DNA from: Undibacterium sp049340185
GTDB lineage: Bacteria; Pseudomonadota; Gammaproteobacteria; Burkholderiales; Burkholderiaceae_D
Length of the DNA stretch: 64,000 nt
Reading direction: 5' to 3'
Assembly (NCBI RefSeq): GCF_049340185.1
Contig: NZ_JBMPPC010000003.1
Coordinates: forward strand, 496,001-560,000
Notes under the pieces: model-generated
The model's input: the letters and a program-made list of their open reading frames with translations, nothing else
Told to the model about the DNA's origin: nothing
Database searches by the model: none
In this document: positions 43,108 through 52,476 of the stretch, piece by piece
Layout of the letters: every line of letters begins with the position of its first letter
Position numbering within the stretch: position 1 is the stretch's first letter
Translations under genes and position numbers: made by a program

Positions 43108-45123
43108 ATGAACCAGACCTGGGCGCTGACAGAATTCAGTTTGGGTGCGTCGCTTGGCGAGGCGGTCCTATGCATGCAGGGGCGTCATCTCGACCAGGAG
43201 TTAACACGCATTGCTCAAGCGATCGTCAATTCTCCCGAGGTCAGGTTTGTGCCGCAACTTACTGAGACCATCAGCGCCGAGCATGAGCTTTGTCCGGTTT
43301 CGGCAGAAGCCTTTTATGTGCTCTCTGGTAAGAAGGGGGAGTACTCCGAATCAGATCTGGCAAAGCTGGCGATTCTAGCGCAACTCACCGCTAAATTGTT
43401 AGCAGCCAAAGCGCAGCTGGACCAGCGTTTCAAGGCCTCTGCCGAAGCGCAATTACAGCAATCGCAAATTCTCGATCAGATTCATGAGTCCGTGATTACG
43501 ATGGATTTGGCAGGTTTTATCATCAGCTGGAATCGTGGTGCGGAAAATTTGTTTGGCTATAGCGCCAGTGAAGCCATTGGTAAAAATATTCTGTTTCTTT
43601 ACGACGAGGAAGAAGTCGATGGTTTGCGCTTATTCGATTCTTTCCTGGAGGATGGCGGACGTGAAATGGAAGTCCGTCGCCGCAAAAAATCGGGTGAAGT
43701 TTTTTGGGCCAGCCTGAGTCTCTCACCTTTATGCGATTCCAATACGCAGCCGATAGGGATGATCGGTTATCTCAGTGATATTACTGAACGCAAACGTGCT
43801 GAAGAGCAGATCAATCATCTCGCTTATTACGATCTGTTGACCGATCTTCCGAATCGTACTTTATTTAAAAAATTGGTCGATAAGGCCTTGCTGCAATCGC
43901 AGCGGAATCATTCGATAGGCTCACTCTTATTTATCGATCTGAATCGCTTTAAGCCAATTAACGATACGTTGGGTCATGCAATTGGTGATCTCTTGCTAAA
44001 ACAGGTCGCAGAACGGTTTCGTCTGGCATTACGTGAAAATGATGTGATTGCGCGTCTGGGCAGCGACGAATTTGCGATTGGTTTGCTAGATATTCCTCAG
44101 GACATTCACGCTGGTCTGGTGGCGCAAAAATTATTGACGACCTTAGATCAGGCCTTTTTGGTTGAGGGGCATGAGCTGCGTATCGGTGCAAGCATTGGCA
44201 TCAGTATTTATCCGCAAGACGGCATGGAGGCTGACCAGTTGCTGCAAAAATCAGATATCGCCATGTTCAAGGCAAAGCGCAACGTCGAGCGCGCAAGCGG
44301 TAGTTATGCCTTTTACGATAACGAAATGAATCGCACCATTGCTGGCCGGTTGTATCTGGAGTCAGGTTTGCGTCGTGCCTTGCAGCATGCCGAATTCTCT
44401 CTGTTGTATCAGCCGAAAGTGAATATTCTGACTGGTCAGATGATTGGCGTCGAGGCTTTGCTGCGCTGGAATCATCCTAAAAAAGGCATGATATCGCCAG
44501 CCGAATTTATTCCTGTCGCAGAAGAGACGGGATTGATTTTGCAGATTGATGCTTGGGTTCTGGAGACTGCTTGCGAGCAAGCCAGACAGTGGCAGGCAAT
44601 GGAGATTGCACCTTTCAGGATTGCGGTTAATGTCTCGGCTAAAGAGTTCACGTCAACGTTGCCGAGCCGGGTTCGCGAGGCGCTGACCCAATTCCAGATA
44701 TCACCGGCATGGATAGAATTAGAAATTACCGAGAGTATGCTGATGCACAGTGCCGAGAGTGTCATCACGATCATGGATGAAATCGCGGCACTGGGTGTGA
44801 CATTGTCACTCGATGATTTTGGTACTGGCTATTCTAGTTTGTCGTATCTGAAACGGTTTCCTATTAATACGCTGAAAATTGATCGCTCGTTTATTCAGGG
44901 CGTGCCAACGGATAACGATGACTGCGCGATTGCCGGTGCGATTATCAGTATGGCGAAGAAATTACGTCACAAAGTGATTGCAGAAGGCGTCGAGAATTGG
45001 GAACAGCTATCATTTTTAAAAGACGCGGGTTGCGATGAAGTGCAGGGATATTTGTTTTCGCGGCCCGTGAGTTCTGATCAGATTACAGAGATGCTGACCG
45101 GTGGTTTTCATTTTTCTGTGTGA
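43108..45123 (+). CDS. PAS-GGDEF-EAL c-di-GMP signalling protein
   Basis: 671 aa, no transmembrane segment. Domains: unassigned N-terminus (1-115), PAS (about 118-230, VITMDLAGFIISWNRGAENLFGYSASEAIGKNI plus PAC), GGDEF (about 240-405) and EAL (about 415-665). The cyclase motif reads RLGSDEF (Gly to Ser in the signature) with an RxxD site (REND) before it, so cyclase activity may be reduced. EAL is intact: GVEALLRWNHP, EITES, LDDFGTGYSSLSYL, and KVIAEGVE. Net phosphodiesterase activity is therefore more likely. Translationally coupled to the HDOD protein. Confidence 0.92.
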   Translation: MNQTWALTEFSLGASLGEAVLCMQGRHLDQELTRIAQAIVNSPEVRFVPQLTETISAEHELCPVSAEAFYVLSGKKGEYSESDLAKLAILAQLTAKLLAAKAQLDQRFKASAEAQLQQSQILDQIHESVITMDLAGFIISWNRGAENLFGYSASEAIGKNILFLYDEEEVDGLRLFDSFLEDGGREMEVRRRKKSGEVFWASLSLSPLCDSNTQPIGMIGYLSDITERKRAEEQINHLAYYDLLTDLPNRTLFKKLVDKALLQSQRNHSIGSLLFIDLNRFKPINDTLGHAIGDLLLKQVAERFRLALRENDVIARLGSDEFAIGLLDIPQDIHAGLVAQKLLTTLDQAFLVEGHELRIGASIGISIYPQDGMEADQLLQKSDIAMFKAKRNVERASGSYAFYDNEMNRTIAGRLYLESGLRRALQHAEFSLLYQPKVNILTGQMIGVEALLRWNHPKKGMISPAEFIPVAEETGLILQIDAWVLETACEQARQWQAMEIAPFRIAVNVSAKEFTSTLPSRVREALTQFQISPAWIELEITESMLMHSAESVITIMDEIAALGVTLSLDDFGTGYSSLSYLKRFPINTLKIDRSFIQGVPTDNDDCAIAGAIISMAKKLRHKVIAEGVENWEQLSFLKDAGCDEVQGYLFSRPVSSDQITEMLTGGFHFSV

Positions 45124-45159
45124 TCACGCGAAAATAAATGCCGCAAACCTACAGAACAT

Positions 45160-45168
45160 TGCTATAAT
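45160..45168 (+). promoter_or_regulatory. extended -10 promoter of tRNA-Ser
   Basis: TGCTATAAT at 45160-45168 is a perfect TATAAT with the TGN extension, followed by a GC-rich discriminator (AACGGGC), about 63 bases before the tRNA. No good -35 is present at 17 bases, as allowed for extended -10 promoters. Confidence 0.6.
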
Positions 45169-45230
45169 AACGGGCTTGGAAGGTTGGTGCTGTTTGTGTT
45201 TGCGCCAGTCTGAAGATTAATAGTAAGTAC

Positions 45231-45320
45231 GGAAGTGTGGCCGAGTGGTTGAAGGCACCAGTCTTGAAAACTGGCGAGGGTGTGAGCCCTTCGTGAGTTC
45301 GAATCTCACCGCTTCCGCCA
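45231..45320 (+). tRNA. tRNA-Ser (anticodon UGA)
   Basis: 90 bases including encoded CCA. The acceptor GGAAGTG pairs with CGCTTCC; the anticodon stem-loop CCAGT-CTTGAAA-ACTGG gives TGA; a long variable arm and the T-arm GTGAG-TTCGAAT-CTCAC are present, as in class II serine tRNAs. Reads UCA and related serine codons. Confidence 0.97.
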
Positions 45321-45340
45321 AGAATTTAGCAGGATCTAAG

Positions 45341-45372
45341 CCCACGTTGCTCTTTTGAGAACGTGGGTTTTT
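45341..45372 (+). terminator. rho-independent terminator after tRNA-Ser
   Basis: CCCACGTT (45341-45348) and AACGTGGG (45360-45367) form an 8-bp stem with an 11-base loop, followed by TTTTT (45368-45372). It lies 21 bases past the tRNA and argues that the patatin gene starts downstream of it. Confidence 0.85.
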
Positions 45373-45410
45373 CGTATGTGGGTTGCCTGTTCACCTTTCT
45401 CCTAGCTCTA

Positions 45411-46349
45411 ATGCCCCTCATGTTGCTCCAAAAAACCGTGCGTCAATTATCCCGTGTCTGTTCGTCCTCATTCGCATTGATACTACTGTCTGCTTGTGTC
45501 TCGGCGCCGGTTCAGGTGATTGCGCCGCCTTTGCCTGTGCCTGTGGTAAAGGTGCCTAAAACGATACGTATTGGCCTGGCTCTGGGGGGCGGTGCTGCGC
45601 GCGGGTTTGCGCATATCGGAGTCATTAAGGCGCTGGAATCTCAGGGTATTAATGCGGATATCGTGGTAGGTACCAGTGCGGGCAGCGTTGTCGGTGCAAT
45701 GTATGCTGCCGGAAATAATGGCTTTGCTTTGCAAAAAATGGCGCTGGATATGGATGAGGCGACCATTTCTGACTGGTCTTTGCCTTTGTTTGCTAAAACC
45801 AGCGGTGTGTTGAAGGGGGATGCGCTACAGGCTTATGTGAATAAATCGGTGGGGCAAGCGCCTATTGAAAAATTGAAGAAACCATTCGGCGCGGTTGCGA
45901 CAGATTTGCATACTGGCTTGCCAGTCCTGTTTCAGCGCGGAAATACCGGTCTGGCGGTGCGAGCATCATCTGCGGTGCCCGGTGTATTTCAGCCGGTCAA
46001 AATCAATGACAGGCAATATGTTGATGGCGGTTTAGTGTCACCGGTGCCGGTACGCTTTGCGCGTGAGATGGGGGCAGATTTTGTTATTGCGGTAAATATT
46101 TCTTCTCAGCCAGATTCGCAGGCGGCATCCAGTTCTCTGGAGGTATTGATGCAGACTTTTACCATCATGGGCCAAAGTTTGAATCAATTTGAATTAAAAA
46201 ATGCGGATGTTGTGATCAAGCCTGAGCTGGCGAGTATGAAGGGTAGTGATTTTGCAGGGCGTAACCTGGCGATTCTGGCGGGGGAAAAAGCGGCAATGTC
46301 GGCGATGACTGACATTAAGCAAAAAATTCGTCTGATGCAGGAGAAATAA
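45411..46349 (+). CDS. patatin-like phospholipase, predicted lipoprotein
   Basis: 312 aa from the chosen start. Seen: an N-terminal signal with lipobox LLSAC (lipidated Cys about residue 28), the oxyanion motif GLALGGGAARGFAHIGVIKAL, nucleophile GTSAGSVVGAMYA and the catalytic DGG in YVDGGLVSPVPV: a complete Ser-Asp dyad. It resembles RssA/YchK-type bacterial patatins but is membrane-anchored by lipid. The frame is open back to 45363, but that start lies inside the tRNA terminator; ATGs at 45411 or 45420 are preferred, neither with a clear Shine-Dalgarno. Substrate unknown. Confidence 0.88.
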   Translation: MPLMLLQKTVRQLSRVCSSSFALILLSACVSAPVQVIAPPLPVPVVKVPKTIRIGLALGGGAARGFAHIGVIKALESQGINADIVVGTSAGSVVGAMYAAGNNGFALQKMALDMDEATISDWSLPLFAKTSGVLKGDALQAYVNKSVGQAPIEKLKKPFGAVATDLHTGLPVLFQRGNTGLAVRASSAVPGVFQPVKINDRQYVDGGLVSPVPVRFAREMGADFVIAVNISSQPDSQAASSSLEVLMQTFTIMGQSLNQFELKNADVVIKPELASMKGSDFAGRNLAILAGEKAAMSAMTDIKQKIRLMQEK

Positions 46350-46473
46350 CGATCAGCTAAATGGTCGGTTAGTTTGTTGCTGAAATTATATACTCCAGCA
46401 CAGTATATTTGCGTCACGCCGCAGAATCAGCGGGATAAGGCAGGTTTTCGATAAACATAGGGGGAGTATAAGT

Positions 46474-47037
46474 TTAAGGCTTGCTATCTTGCTTCTTCTC
46501 TTCTTCGTTGATTCGTCTGGCGCCGTTAAAGCGTTTTTTCCAATACGCGATGTCCATGCTCTCTATCCGCACTTGCCCGCCAGCGGACGGTGAGTGAATA
46601 AATTTGTTATCCCCGAGATAAATGCCGACGTGAGAGAAGCCTCGGCGTAGCGTGTTATAAAAAACCAGATCGCCAGGTTGTAAATCTTTTTGCTCTACGG
46701 TTTCCCCGACTTTGCTAATCTCATGTGAGGTTCTTGGCAATTCGGCACCCAGCGCATCTTTAAAAACCAGTCTTACAAAGCCACTGCAATCAAGGCCGTT
46801 TTCAGGTGTATTGCCACCACGCTTATAGCGTATTCCCAGCATATCCATTGCCTTGACCGTCAAGTTGGAGGCGCGTTCACGGAGCTCCTGAAGTTTTAAG
46901 TAGGCGGTAGATGACTCTGGGAATGGGTTTTCTGCGGCTTGACTAGATGTGCAGACGGTAAGCTGCAGGGCGCTGGCGAGTAGTACAGTAAGGACTAATT
47001 TTGCTTTCCTTGAATGTCGGGAAATTGGTATTAGCAT
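46474..47037 (-). CDS. NlpC/P60 family cell-wall peptidase
   Basis: 187 aa exported C40 peptidase that cleaves peptide bonds in peptidoglycan stems. Seen: a signal peptide (about 1-34, ending SSQAAENP; cysteines in it do not form a lipobox), then NlpC/P60 (about 60-175) with catalytic Cys in GLDCSGFVRLVF, His in FSHVGIYLGDNKFIHSPSAGG, and PRTSHEISKVGETV. A short charged tail follows. Similar to E. coli Spr/YafL-type proteins. Convergent with the patatin gene; no terminator was recognised in the 124 bases between. Confidence 0.93.
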   Translation of the reverse strand: MLIPISRHSRKAKLVLTVLLASALQLTVCTSSQAAENPFPESSTAYLKLQELRERASNLTVKAMDMLGIRYKRGGNTPENGLDCSGFVRLVFKDALGAELPRTSHEISKVGETVEQKDLQPGDLVFYNTLRRGFSHVGIYLGDNKFIHSPSAGGQVRIESMDIAYWKKRFNGARRINEEEKKQDSKP

Positions 47038-47247
47038 CGATGCACCTGGTTGGAAAAACCGCCCAACTTTAAGCGAACTATTGCGGAATGTAAACTCGTC
47101 AATTGTAATAATTAACTAAATGATACTTATTGGGGGATTCATTTGGAGTGAAATGCTGACCGGGAACTGATTAAATTGTTAAAACAGTTTGTATACTTAA
47201 GCGAACTGGCTTGACGTACAATCCGCTCACATTTCAATCTGGAGGCA

Positions 47248-47658
47248 ATGATGCAAACTAAACCCGTATTAACTTTGGACGATGTAAAGACAATTGCGGC
47301 AGCAGCAGAGGCTGAGGCGAAGGCGAATTCCTGGGCGGTTGTCATTGCGATTGTCGACGACGGCGGTCATTTAATGTGGCTGCAACGTCTGGATGGTGTA
47401 GCGCCAATCTCCGCACAAATCGCACCTGCCAAGGCAACTACAGCGGCGCTTGGTCGTCGTGAGTCCAAAATTTATGAAGATATTATTAATAATGGTCGCT
47501 TCTCTTTCTTGAGTGCACCGTACATCGAAGGCATGCTGGAAGGTGGTGTACCAATTATAGTGGACGGACATTGCGTAGGTGCCGTTGGTGTTTCGGGTGT
47601 TAAGTCGTCAGAAGATGCGCAGATTGCAAAGGCTGGCATTGCCGCCTTGCAGGGTTGA
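47248..47658 (+). CDS. GlcG/HbpS-family heme-degrading domain protein
   Basis: 136 aa. Seen: LTLDDVKTIAAAAEAEAKANSWAVVIAIVDDGGHLMWLQRLDGVAPISAQIAPAKATTAALGRRES-type pattern and GGVPIIVDGHCVGAVGVSGVKSSEDAQIAKAG, which define the GlcG/HbpS family. Members bind heme or accompany glycolate oxidation, but many are uncharacterised. No signal peptide, so cytoplasmic. A Shine-Dalgarno (GGAGG) precedes the ATG. Monocistronic: a terminator follows 83 bases after the stop. Confidence 0.9.
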   Translation: MMQTKPVLTLDDVKTIAAAAEAEAKANSWAVVIAIVDDGGHLMWLQRLDGVAPISAQIAPAKATTAALGRRESKIYEDIINNGRFSFLSAPYIEGMLEGGVPIIVDGHCVGAVGVSGVKSSEDAQIAKAGIAALQG

Positions 47659-47741
47659 TATTCTGTACGATCAAACTCTCGCTAACAGGCGGATAAGCTG
47701 ATTGATTGGCTGCCAGGTGTAGCAGGGCATTTAAAGCAGAA

Positions 47742-47785
47742 GGGCGCAAATTGGCATGGTGATCCATGTGATTTGCGTCCTTTTT
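47742..47785 (+). terminator. rho-independent terminator upstream of carA
   Basis: GGGCGCAAAT (47742-47751) pairs with ATTTGCGTCC (47771-47780) with one G-U; an inner GCATGG / CCATGT helix extends the stem; TTTTT follows at 47781-47785. It ends the GlcG/HbpS-like transcript. Because the carA promoter lies downstream it is not a carA attenuator. Confidence 0.8.
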
Positions 47786-47798
47786 CTGTGATTCCGGT

Positions 47799-47827
47799 TT
47801 GCCTGAGAGGCGTATTTGCGCTATAAT
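47799..47827 (+). promoter_or_regulatory. sigma-70 promoter of carAB
   Basis: TTGCCT (47799-47804), 17-base spacer, TATAAT (47822-47827): 4/6 and 6/6 consensus matches at optimal spacing. The predicted start near 47834 gives a leader of about 147 bases before the carA start codon. Confidence 0.7.
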
Positions 47828-47980
47828 TCGAGGGTTTAGCCAATCCAAATCCCGTCGTATCGCATACCCAAATCCACATCGCACCTTAAAATCGTCCCCA
47901 GCTACGCGAAGATTGTGCGTGGGCATTCATGACGAGTATTTCGGCGCAGCGTAGCGACGGTAACAATACAGGAGTTACCC

Positions 47981-49159
47981 TTGCTGCCATTTCCGCAGTC
48001 TTTACGTCCCCAACAAGATGTCATCGCCATTCTTGCCCTCGCAGACGGGACAATTTTTACCGGTGTATCCATAGGTGCTTCCGGACACACCATCGGTGAA
48101 GTCGTTTTTAATACTTCTATGACGGGTTATCAAGAAATCCTGACTGACCCAAGCTATAGCTCCCAGATCGTTACCCTGACTTATCCGCATATCGGTAATA
48201 CTGGTGTGAACTCAGAAGATGTTGAGTCTGACAAAATTCATGCGGCTGGTCTGATCATCAAAGATTTACCGCTGCTGGTATCGAATTTCCGTTCCGAACA
48301 ATCCCTTGCCGATTATCTTAAGTCGCAAAACATAGTAGCCATCGCCGGTATCGATACGCGTAAATTAACGCGGATTTTGCGTGAAAAAGGCGCGCAGGGC
48401 GGTGCTATTCTGGTCGGTAGTGATGCAGAAAAAGCTATCGCGTTAGCGAAGTCATTCCCTGGTTTATCAGGAATGGATCTGGCGAAAGTCGTATCGACCG
48501 CCAAGTCTTACAACTGGACTGAGGCAGAATGGACGCTCGGTCGTGGCTATGGTGAGCTAGCTGATCCGCAATTTCATGTGGTGGCTTTCGACTTTGGTGT
48601 TAAACGCAATATTCTGCGTATGCTAGCGCAGCGTGGTTGCAAAGTGACGGTATTGCCTGCTCAGTCTTCGGCTGCTGATGTACTGGCACTTAATCCTGAT
48701 GGCGTATTTTTGTCAAATGGTCCCGGTGATCCGGAGCCATGTGACTATGCGATTGCTGCTGCCAGAGAGTTGATCGAAAAAGGTATTCCGACTTTCGGTA
48801 TTTGTCTTGGACATCAAATTATGGCGCTGGCGTCTGGTGCTAAAACTCTGAAGATGAAGTTTGGCCATCATGGTGCGAATCATCCGGTGCAGGATTTAGA
48901 TACTAAGCAGGTGCTGATCACATCACAAAACCACGGCTTCGCCGTTGATTCTGCCTCACTGCCGGCAAATTGCCGCGTGACGCATGTGTCCTTATTTGAC
49001 GGTTCTTTGCAAGGCTTTGCGCGTACTGATAAGCCGGCATTTTGTTTCCAGGGACATCCTGAAGCATCGCCAGGACCGCATGATATCGCCTACCTGTTTG
49101 ACCGCTTTACCCAATTAATGAGTGCCGCAAAAGCGCAGGCAAAAACAGGAGAAAAATAA
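47981..49159 (+). CDS. carA: carbamoyl-phosphate synthase small (glutaminase) subunit
   Basis: 392 aa. Releases ammonia from glutamine for CarB in arginine and pyrimidine synthesis. Seen: N-terminal ILALADGTIFTGVSIGASGHTIGEVVFNTSMTGYQEILTDPSY-type pattern, class I glutaminase domain (about 195-380) with nucleophile Cys in PTFGICLGHQIMALA, and the His-Glu pair in GHPEASPGPHD. The start is an unusual TTG (MLPFPQS), supported by GGAG at 47971-47974 and the absence of an in-frame ATG before the conserved core. Confidence 0.96.
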   Translation: MLPFPQSLRPQQDVIAILALADGTIFTGVSIGASGHTIGEVVFNTSMTGYQEILTDPSYSSQIVTLTYPHIGNTGVNSEDVESDKIHAAGLIIKDLPLLVSNFRSEQSLADYLKSQNIVAIAGIDTRKLTRILREKGAQGGAILVGSDAEKAIALAKSFPGLSGMDLAKVVSTAKSYNWTEAEWTLGRGYGELADPQFHVVAFDFGVKRNILRMLAQRGCKVTVLPAQSSAADVLALNPDGVFLSNGPGDPEPCDYAIAAARELIEKGIPTFGICLGHQIMALASGAKTLKMKFGHHGANHPVQDLDTKQVLITSQNHGFAVDSASLPANCRVTHVSLFDGSLQGFARTDKPAFCFQGHPEASPGPHDIAYLFDRFTQLMSAAKAQAKTGEK

Positions 49160-49161
49160 AA

Positions 49162-52100
49162 ATGCCTAAACGTCTCGATATAAAAAGTATTTTGATTATT
49201 GGTGCCGGTCCTATTATCATCGGACAAGCATGTGAGTTCGATTATTCCGGCGCACAGGCTTGTAAAGCCTTGCGTGAAGAGGGATACAGAGTCATTCTGG
49301 TTAATAGTAATCCCGCAACGATCATGACAGACCCGGAAATGGCGGATGTCACCTACATTGAGCCGATTACATGGCAAGTCGTTGAACGTATTATCGCGAA
49401 AGAAAAACCGGACGCGATTTTGCCGACAATGGGTGGCCAGACTGCATTGAATTGCGCACTTGACTTGCATCGCCACGGTGTTCTGACTAAATACAATTGC
49501 GAACTGATCGGTGCCTCCCCTGAGGCGATTGATAAAGCCGAAGACCGCTCCAAATTTAAAGATGCGATGACCAAGATTGGACTTGGGTCTGCTCGCTCAG
49601 GTGTCGCTCATAACATGGATGAATCATGGGCCGTACAAAAGACCGTGGGCTTTCCAGTCATCATTCGCCCATCCTTCACCATGGGGGGCACGGGCGGCGG
49701 TATTGCGTATAACGAAGAAGAGTTTGAAACGATTTGCAAGCGTGGTCTTGAAGCATCGCCAACCAATGAATTACTGATTGAAGAATCATTAATTGGCTGG
49801 AAAGAATACGAAATGGAAGTCGTGCGCGATAAAGCCGATAACTGCATTATCGTGTGCTCGATTGAAAATCTGGATCCGATGGGTGTACACACTGGTGACT
49901 CAATTACGGTAGCGCCGGCGCAAACGCTGACAGATAAAGAATACCAAATCATGCGGAACGCCTCACTGGCAGTTTTGCGTGAAATTGGGGTGGATACTGG
50001 CGGTTCTAACGTGCAGTTTTCGATCAATCCGGCGGATGGTCGCATGATTGTGATTGAGATGAATCCGCGTGTATCGCGTTCGTCTGCATTAGCGTCTAAG
50101 GCAACCGGGTTCCCGATTGCCAAAATCGCGGCGAAGCTGGCGGTTGGCTTTACCCTCGATGAGCTGCGCAATGAAATTACGGGCGGTGCAACACCAGCGT
50201 CTTTTGAGCCATCAATCGATTACGTGGTAACTAAAATACCGCGTTTTGCTTTTGAAAAATTTCCTCAGGCCGATAGTCACTTAACGACGCAAATGAAATC
50301 GGTCGGTGAAGTCATGGCGATTGGCCGTACGTTCCAGGAGTCTTTCCAGAAAGCCCTGCGCGGACTGGAAGTCGGTGTAGACGGGATGAATCAGAAAACT
50401 CTGGATCGTGAAGTGATCGAGGAGGAGCTCGGTGAGCCTGGTCCGGATCGTATCTGGTATGTTGGTGATGCATTCGGTCTCGGTTTTACGCTTGAAGAAG
50501 TGCATCAATTGACGCATATTGATCCATGGTTCCTTGCGCAGATCAAAGATATCGTTGATATCGAATTGTGGCTGGATCATCAGACTTTGGATGGTCTCGA
50601 TAAAGAAGTGCTGTTAAAAATCAAGCAAAAAGGCTTCTCTGATCGCCGTCTCGCAAAATTGTTGAAAACAACGGATAAGGCAGTGCGCGAGCGTCGTCAT
50701 GCGCTGAACATCCGTCCTGTTTATAAACGTGTAGATACCTGCGCCGCAGAGTTCGCAACCAAGACTGCGTACATGTATTCAACGTATGAAGAAGAGTGTG
50801 AATCTGCACCAACGGATAAGAAAAAAATCATGGTGTTGGGCGGTGGTCCTAACCGTATCGGTCAAGGTATTGAATTCGATTATTGCTGCGTACATGCGGC
50901 GTTTGCAATGCGTGAAGATGGCTATGAGACGATCATGGTCAATTGCAATCCCGAAACAGTCTCTACCGACTACGACACATCGGATCGTTTGTATTTTGAG
51001 CCGCTGACATTGGAAGATGTACTCGAGATCGTCGATAAAGAAAAACCAGTTGGCGTAATTGTTCAATACGGCGGACAGACGCCTTTGAAACTTGCCCTGG
51101 ATCTGGAAACGAATGGCGTGCCGATCATCGGCACCTCACCGGACATGATTGATGCCGCAGAAGACCGCGAGCGTTTCCAGCAAATGTTGCATACCTTAGG
51201 TTTGCGTCAACCACCAAATCGTACCGCGCGCACTGAAGAGCAGGCCTTGGCTCTGGCGCAGGAGATCGGTTATCCGCTGGTAGTTCGTCCATCGTATGTA
51301 TTGGGTGGGCGTGCCATGGAGATTGTGCATGAACAACGTGATCTTGAGCGCTACATGCGTGAAGCCGTCAAGGTGTCGCATGATTCTCCTGTGTTGCTGG
51401 ATCGTTTCCTGAATGATGCAATTGAGGTGGATGTTGACTGTATTTCAGATGGTGAGCATACCTTCATCGGTGGTGTGATGGAGCATATCGAGCAGGCTGG
51501 CGTGCACTCTGGTGACTCAGCATGCTCATTGCCCCCATATTCTCTGGCAGCCGACACGATTGACGAGCTGAAACGCCAGACGTCCTTGATGGCAAAAGGT
51601 TTGAATGTCGTCGGTTTGATGAATGTGCAGTTTGCGATTCAGCAGCAGGATGGTAAAGACGTTGTCTATGTACTGGAGGTGAATCCGCGCGCATCCCGCA
51701 CGGTGCCTTATGTTTCTAAAGTGACAGGCTTGCAGTTAGCTAAAATTGCCGCGCGTTGCATGGTAGGGCAATCACTGGCTTCGCAAGGCATTCACAAAGA
51801 AGTTGTACCATCTTATTTCAGCGTCAAAGAAGCCGTATTCCCATTCGTCAAATTCCCGGGGGTAGATACGATTCTTGGACCAGAGATGAAGTCCACAGGC
51901 GAAGTTATGGGTGTTGGCAAGACGTTTGGCGAAGCTTTTGTGAAATCGCAACTCGGTGCCAGCATCAAGTTGCCGACATCAGGCAAGGTGTTCCTGAGTG
52001 TCAAAGGAAGTGACAAGCCGCGGGCAGTTAAGGTTGCAGCTGATCTGGTCGAGATGGGCTTTAGCGTAGTGGCGACCAAGGGTACGGCCGCAGCGATTGC

Positions 52101-52380
52101 CGCGGCAGGTATACCTGTTGGCACGATTAATAAAGTCGCTGAAGGTCGTCCGCACGTAGTTGATATCATCAAGAATCACGAAATCGCTCTGGTCATCAAC
52201 ACAGTCGAAGAGAAGCGCAGTGCAATTACCGATTCACGTGCCATTCGCGTGTCATCGTTAGCTGCTCGTGTGCCCACGTATACGACAATTGCAGGAGCTG
52301 AGGCAGCAGTGCAGGGTATGCGTCATCTGGATGAATTGCATGTCTATGATTTACAAGGTCTGCATAAAACCTTACACTAA
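49162..52380 (+). CDS. carB: carbamoyl-phosphate synthase large subunit
   Basis: 1072 aa. Makes carbamoyl phosphate from bicarbonate, ammonia and two ATP. Two homologous ATP-grasp halves are visible: PKRLDIKSILIIGAGPIIIGQACEFDYSG-type start with IRPSFTMGGTGGGIAYN, and KKIMVLGGGPNRIGQGIEFDYCC with VRPSYVLGGRAMEIV. The C-terminal MGS-like allosteric domain (about 935-1070) binds ornithine/UMP in homologues. Two bases separate it from carA. A strong hairpin terminator follows at 52400. Confidence 0.98.
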   Translation: MPKRLDIKSILIIGAGPIIIGQACEFDYSGAQACKALREEGYRVILVNSNPATIMTDPEMADVTYIEPITWQVVERIIAKEKPDAILPTMGGQTALNCALDLHRHGVLTKYNCELIGASPEAIDKAEDRSKFKDAMTKIGLGSARSGVAHNMDESWAVQKTVGFPVIIRPSFTMGGTGGGIAYNEEEFETICKRGLEASPTNELLIEESLIGWKEYEMEVVRDKADNCIIVCSIENLDPMGVHTGDSITVAPAQTLTDKEYQIMRNASLAVLREIGVDTGGSNVQFSINPADGRMIVIEMNPRVSRSSALASKATGFPIAKIAAKLAVGFTLDELRNEITGGATPASFEPSIDYVVTKIPRFAFEKFPQADSHLTTQMKSVGEVMAIGRTFQESFQKALRGLEVGVDGMNQKTLDREVIEEELGEPGPDRIWYVGDAFGLGFTLEEVHQLTHIDPWFLAQIKDIVDIELWLDHQTLDGLDKEVLLKIKQKGFSDRRLAKLLKTTDKAVRERRHALNIRPVYKRVDTCAAEFATKTAYMYSTYEEECESAPTDKKKIMVLGGGPNRIGQGIEFDYCCVHAAFAMREDGYETIMVNCNPETVSTDYDTSDRLYFEPLTLEDVLEIVDKEKPVGVIVQYGGQTPLKLALDLETNGVPIIGTSPDMIDAAEDRERFQQMLHTLGLRQPPNRTARTEEQALALAQEIGYPLVVRPSYVLGGRAMEIVHEQRDLERYMREAVKVSHDSPVLLDRFLNDAIEVDVDCISDGEHTFIGGVMEHIEQAGVHSGDSACSLPPYSLAADTIDELKRQTSLMAKGLNVVGLMNVQFAIQQQDGKDVVYVLEVNPRASRTVPYVSKVTGLQLAKIAARCMVGQSLASQGIHKEVVPSYFSVKEAVFPFVKFPGVDTILGPEMKSTGEVMGVGKTFGEAFVKSQLGASIKLPTSGKVFLSVKGSDKPRAVKVAADLVEMGFSVVATKGTAAAIAAAGIPVGTINKVAEGRPHVVDIIKNHEIALVINTVEEKRSAITDSRAIRVSSLAARVPTYTTIAGAEAAVQGMRHLDELHVYDLQGLHKTLH

Positions 52381-52399
52381 GCAAATAGCTTAAACTTCG

Positions 52400-52456
52400 A
52401 TACAGAGGTCACAGACGGTGTCCAGTCCGGATGCCAGATGTGGCCTCTGTATTTTT
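52400..52456 (+). terminator. rho-independent terminator between carB and greA
   Basis: ATACAGAGGTCACA (52400-52413) pairs with TGTGGCCTCTGTAT (52439-52452) over 14 bp with one G-U; the loop can form a further GGTGTCC / GGATGCC helix; a T run follows. It ends 20 bases before the greA ATG at 52477, so greA is either expressed by read-through or from a promoter hidden in this short gap. Confidence 0.8.
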
Positions 52457-52476
52457 ACTTTATGAGTGTGAATGAA

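Noticed and set aside
45363..45410. N-terminal extension of the patatin-like protein
   Set aside because: The putative start falls within the tRNA-Ser terminator stem; the lipoprotein signal begins later.
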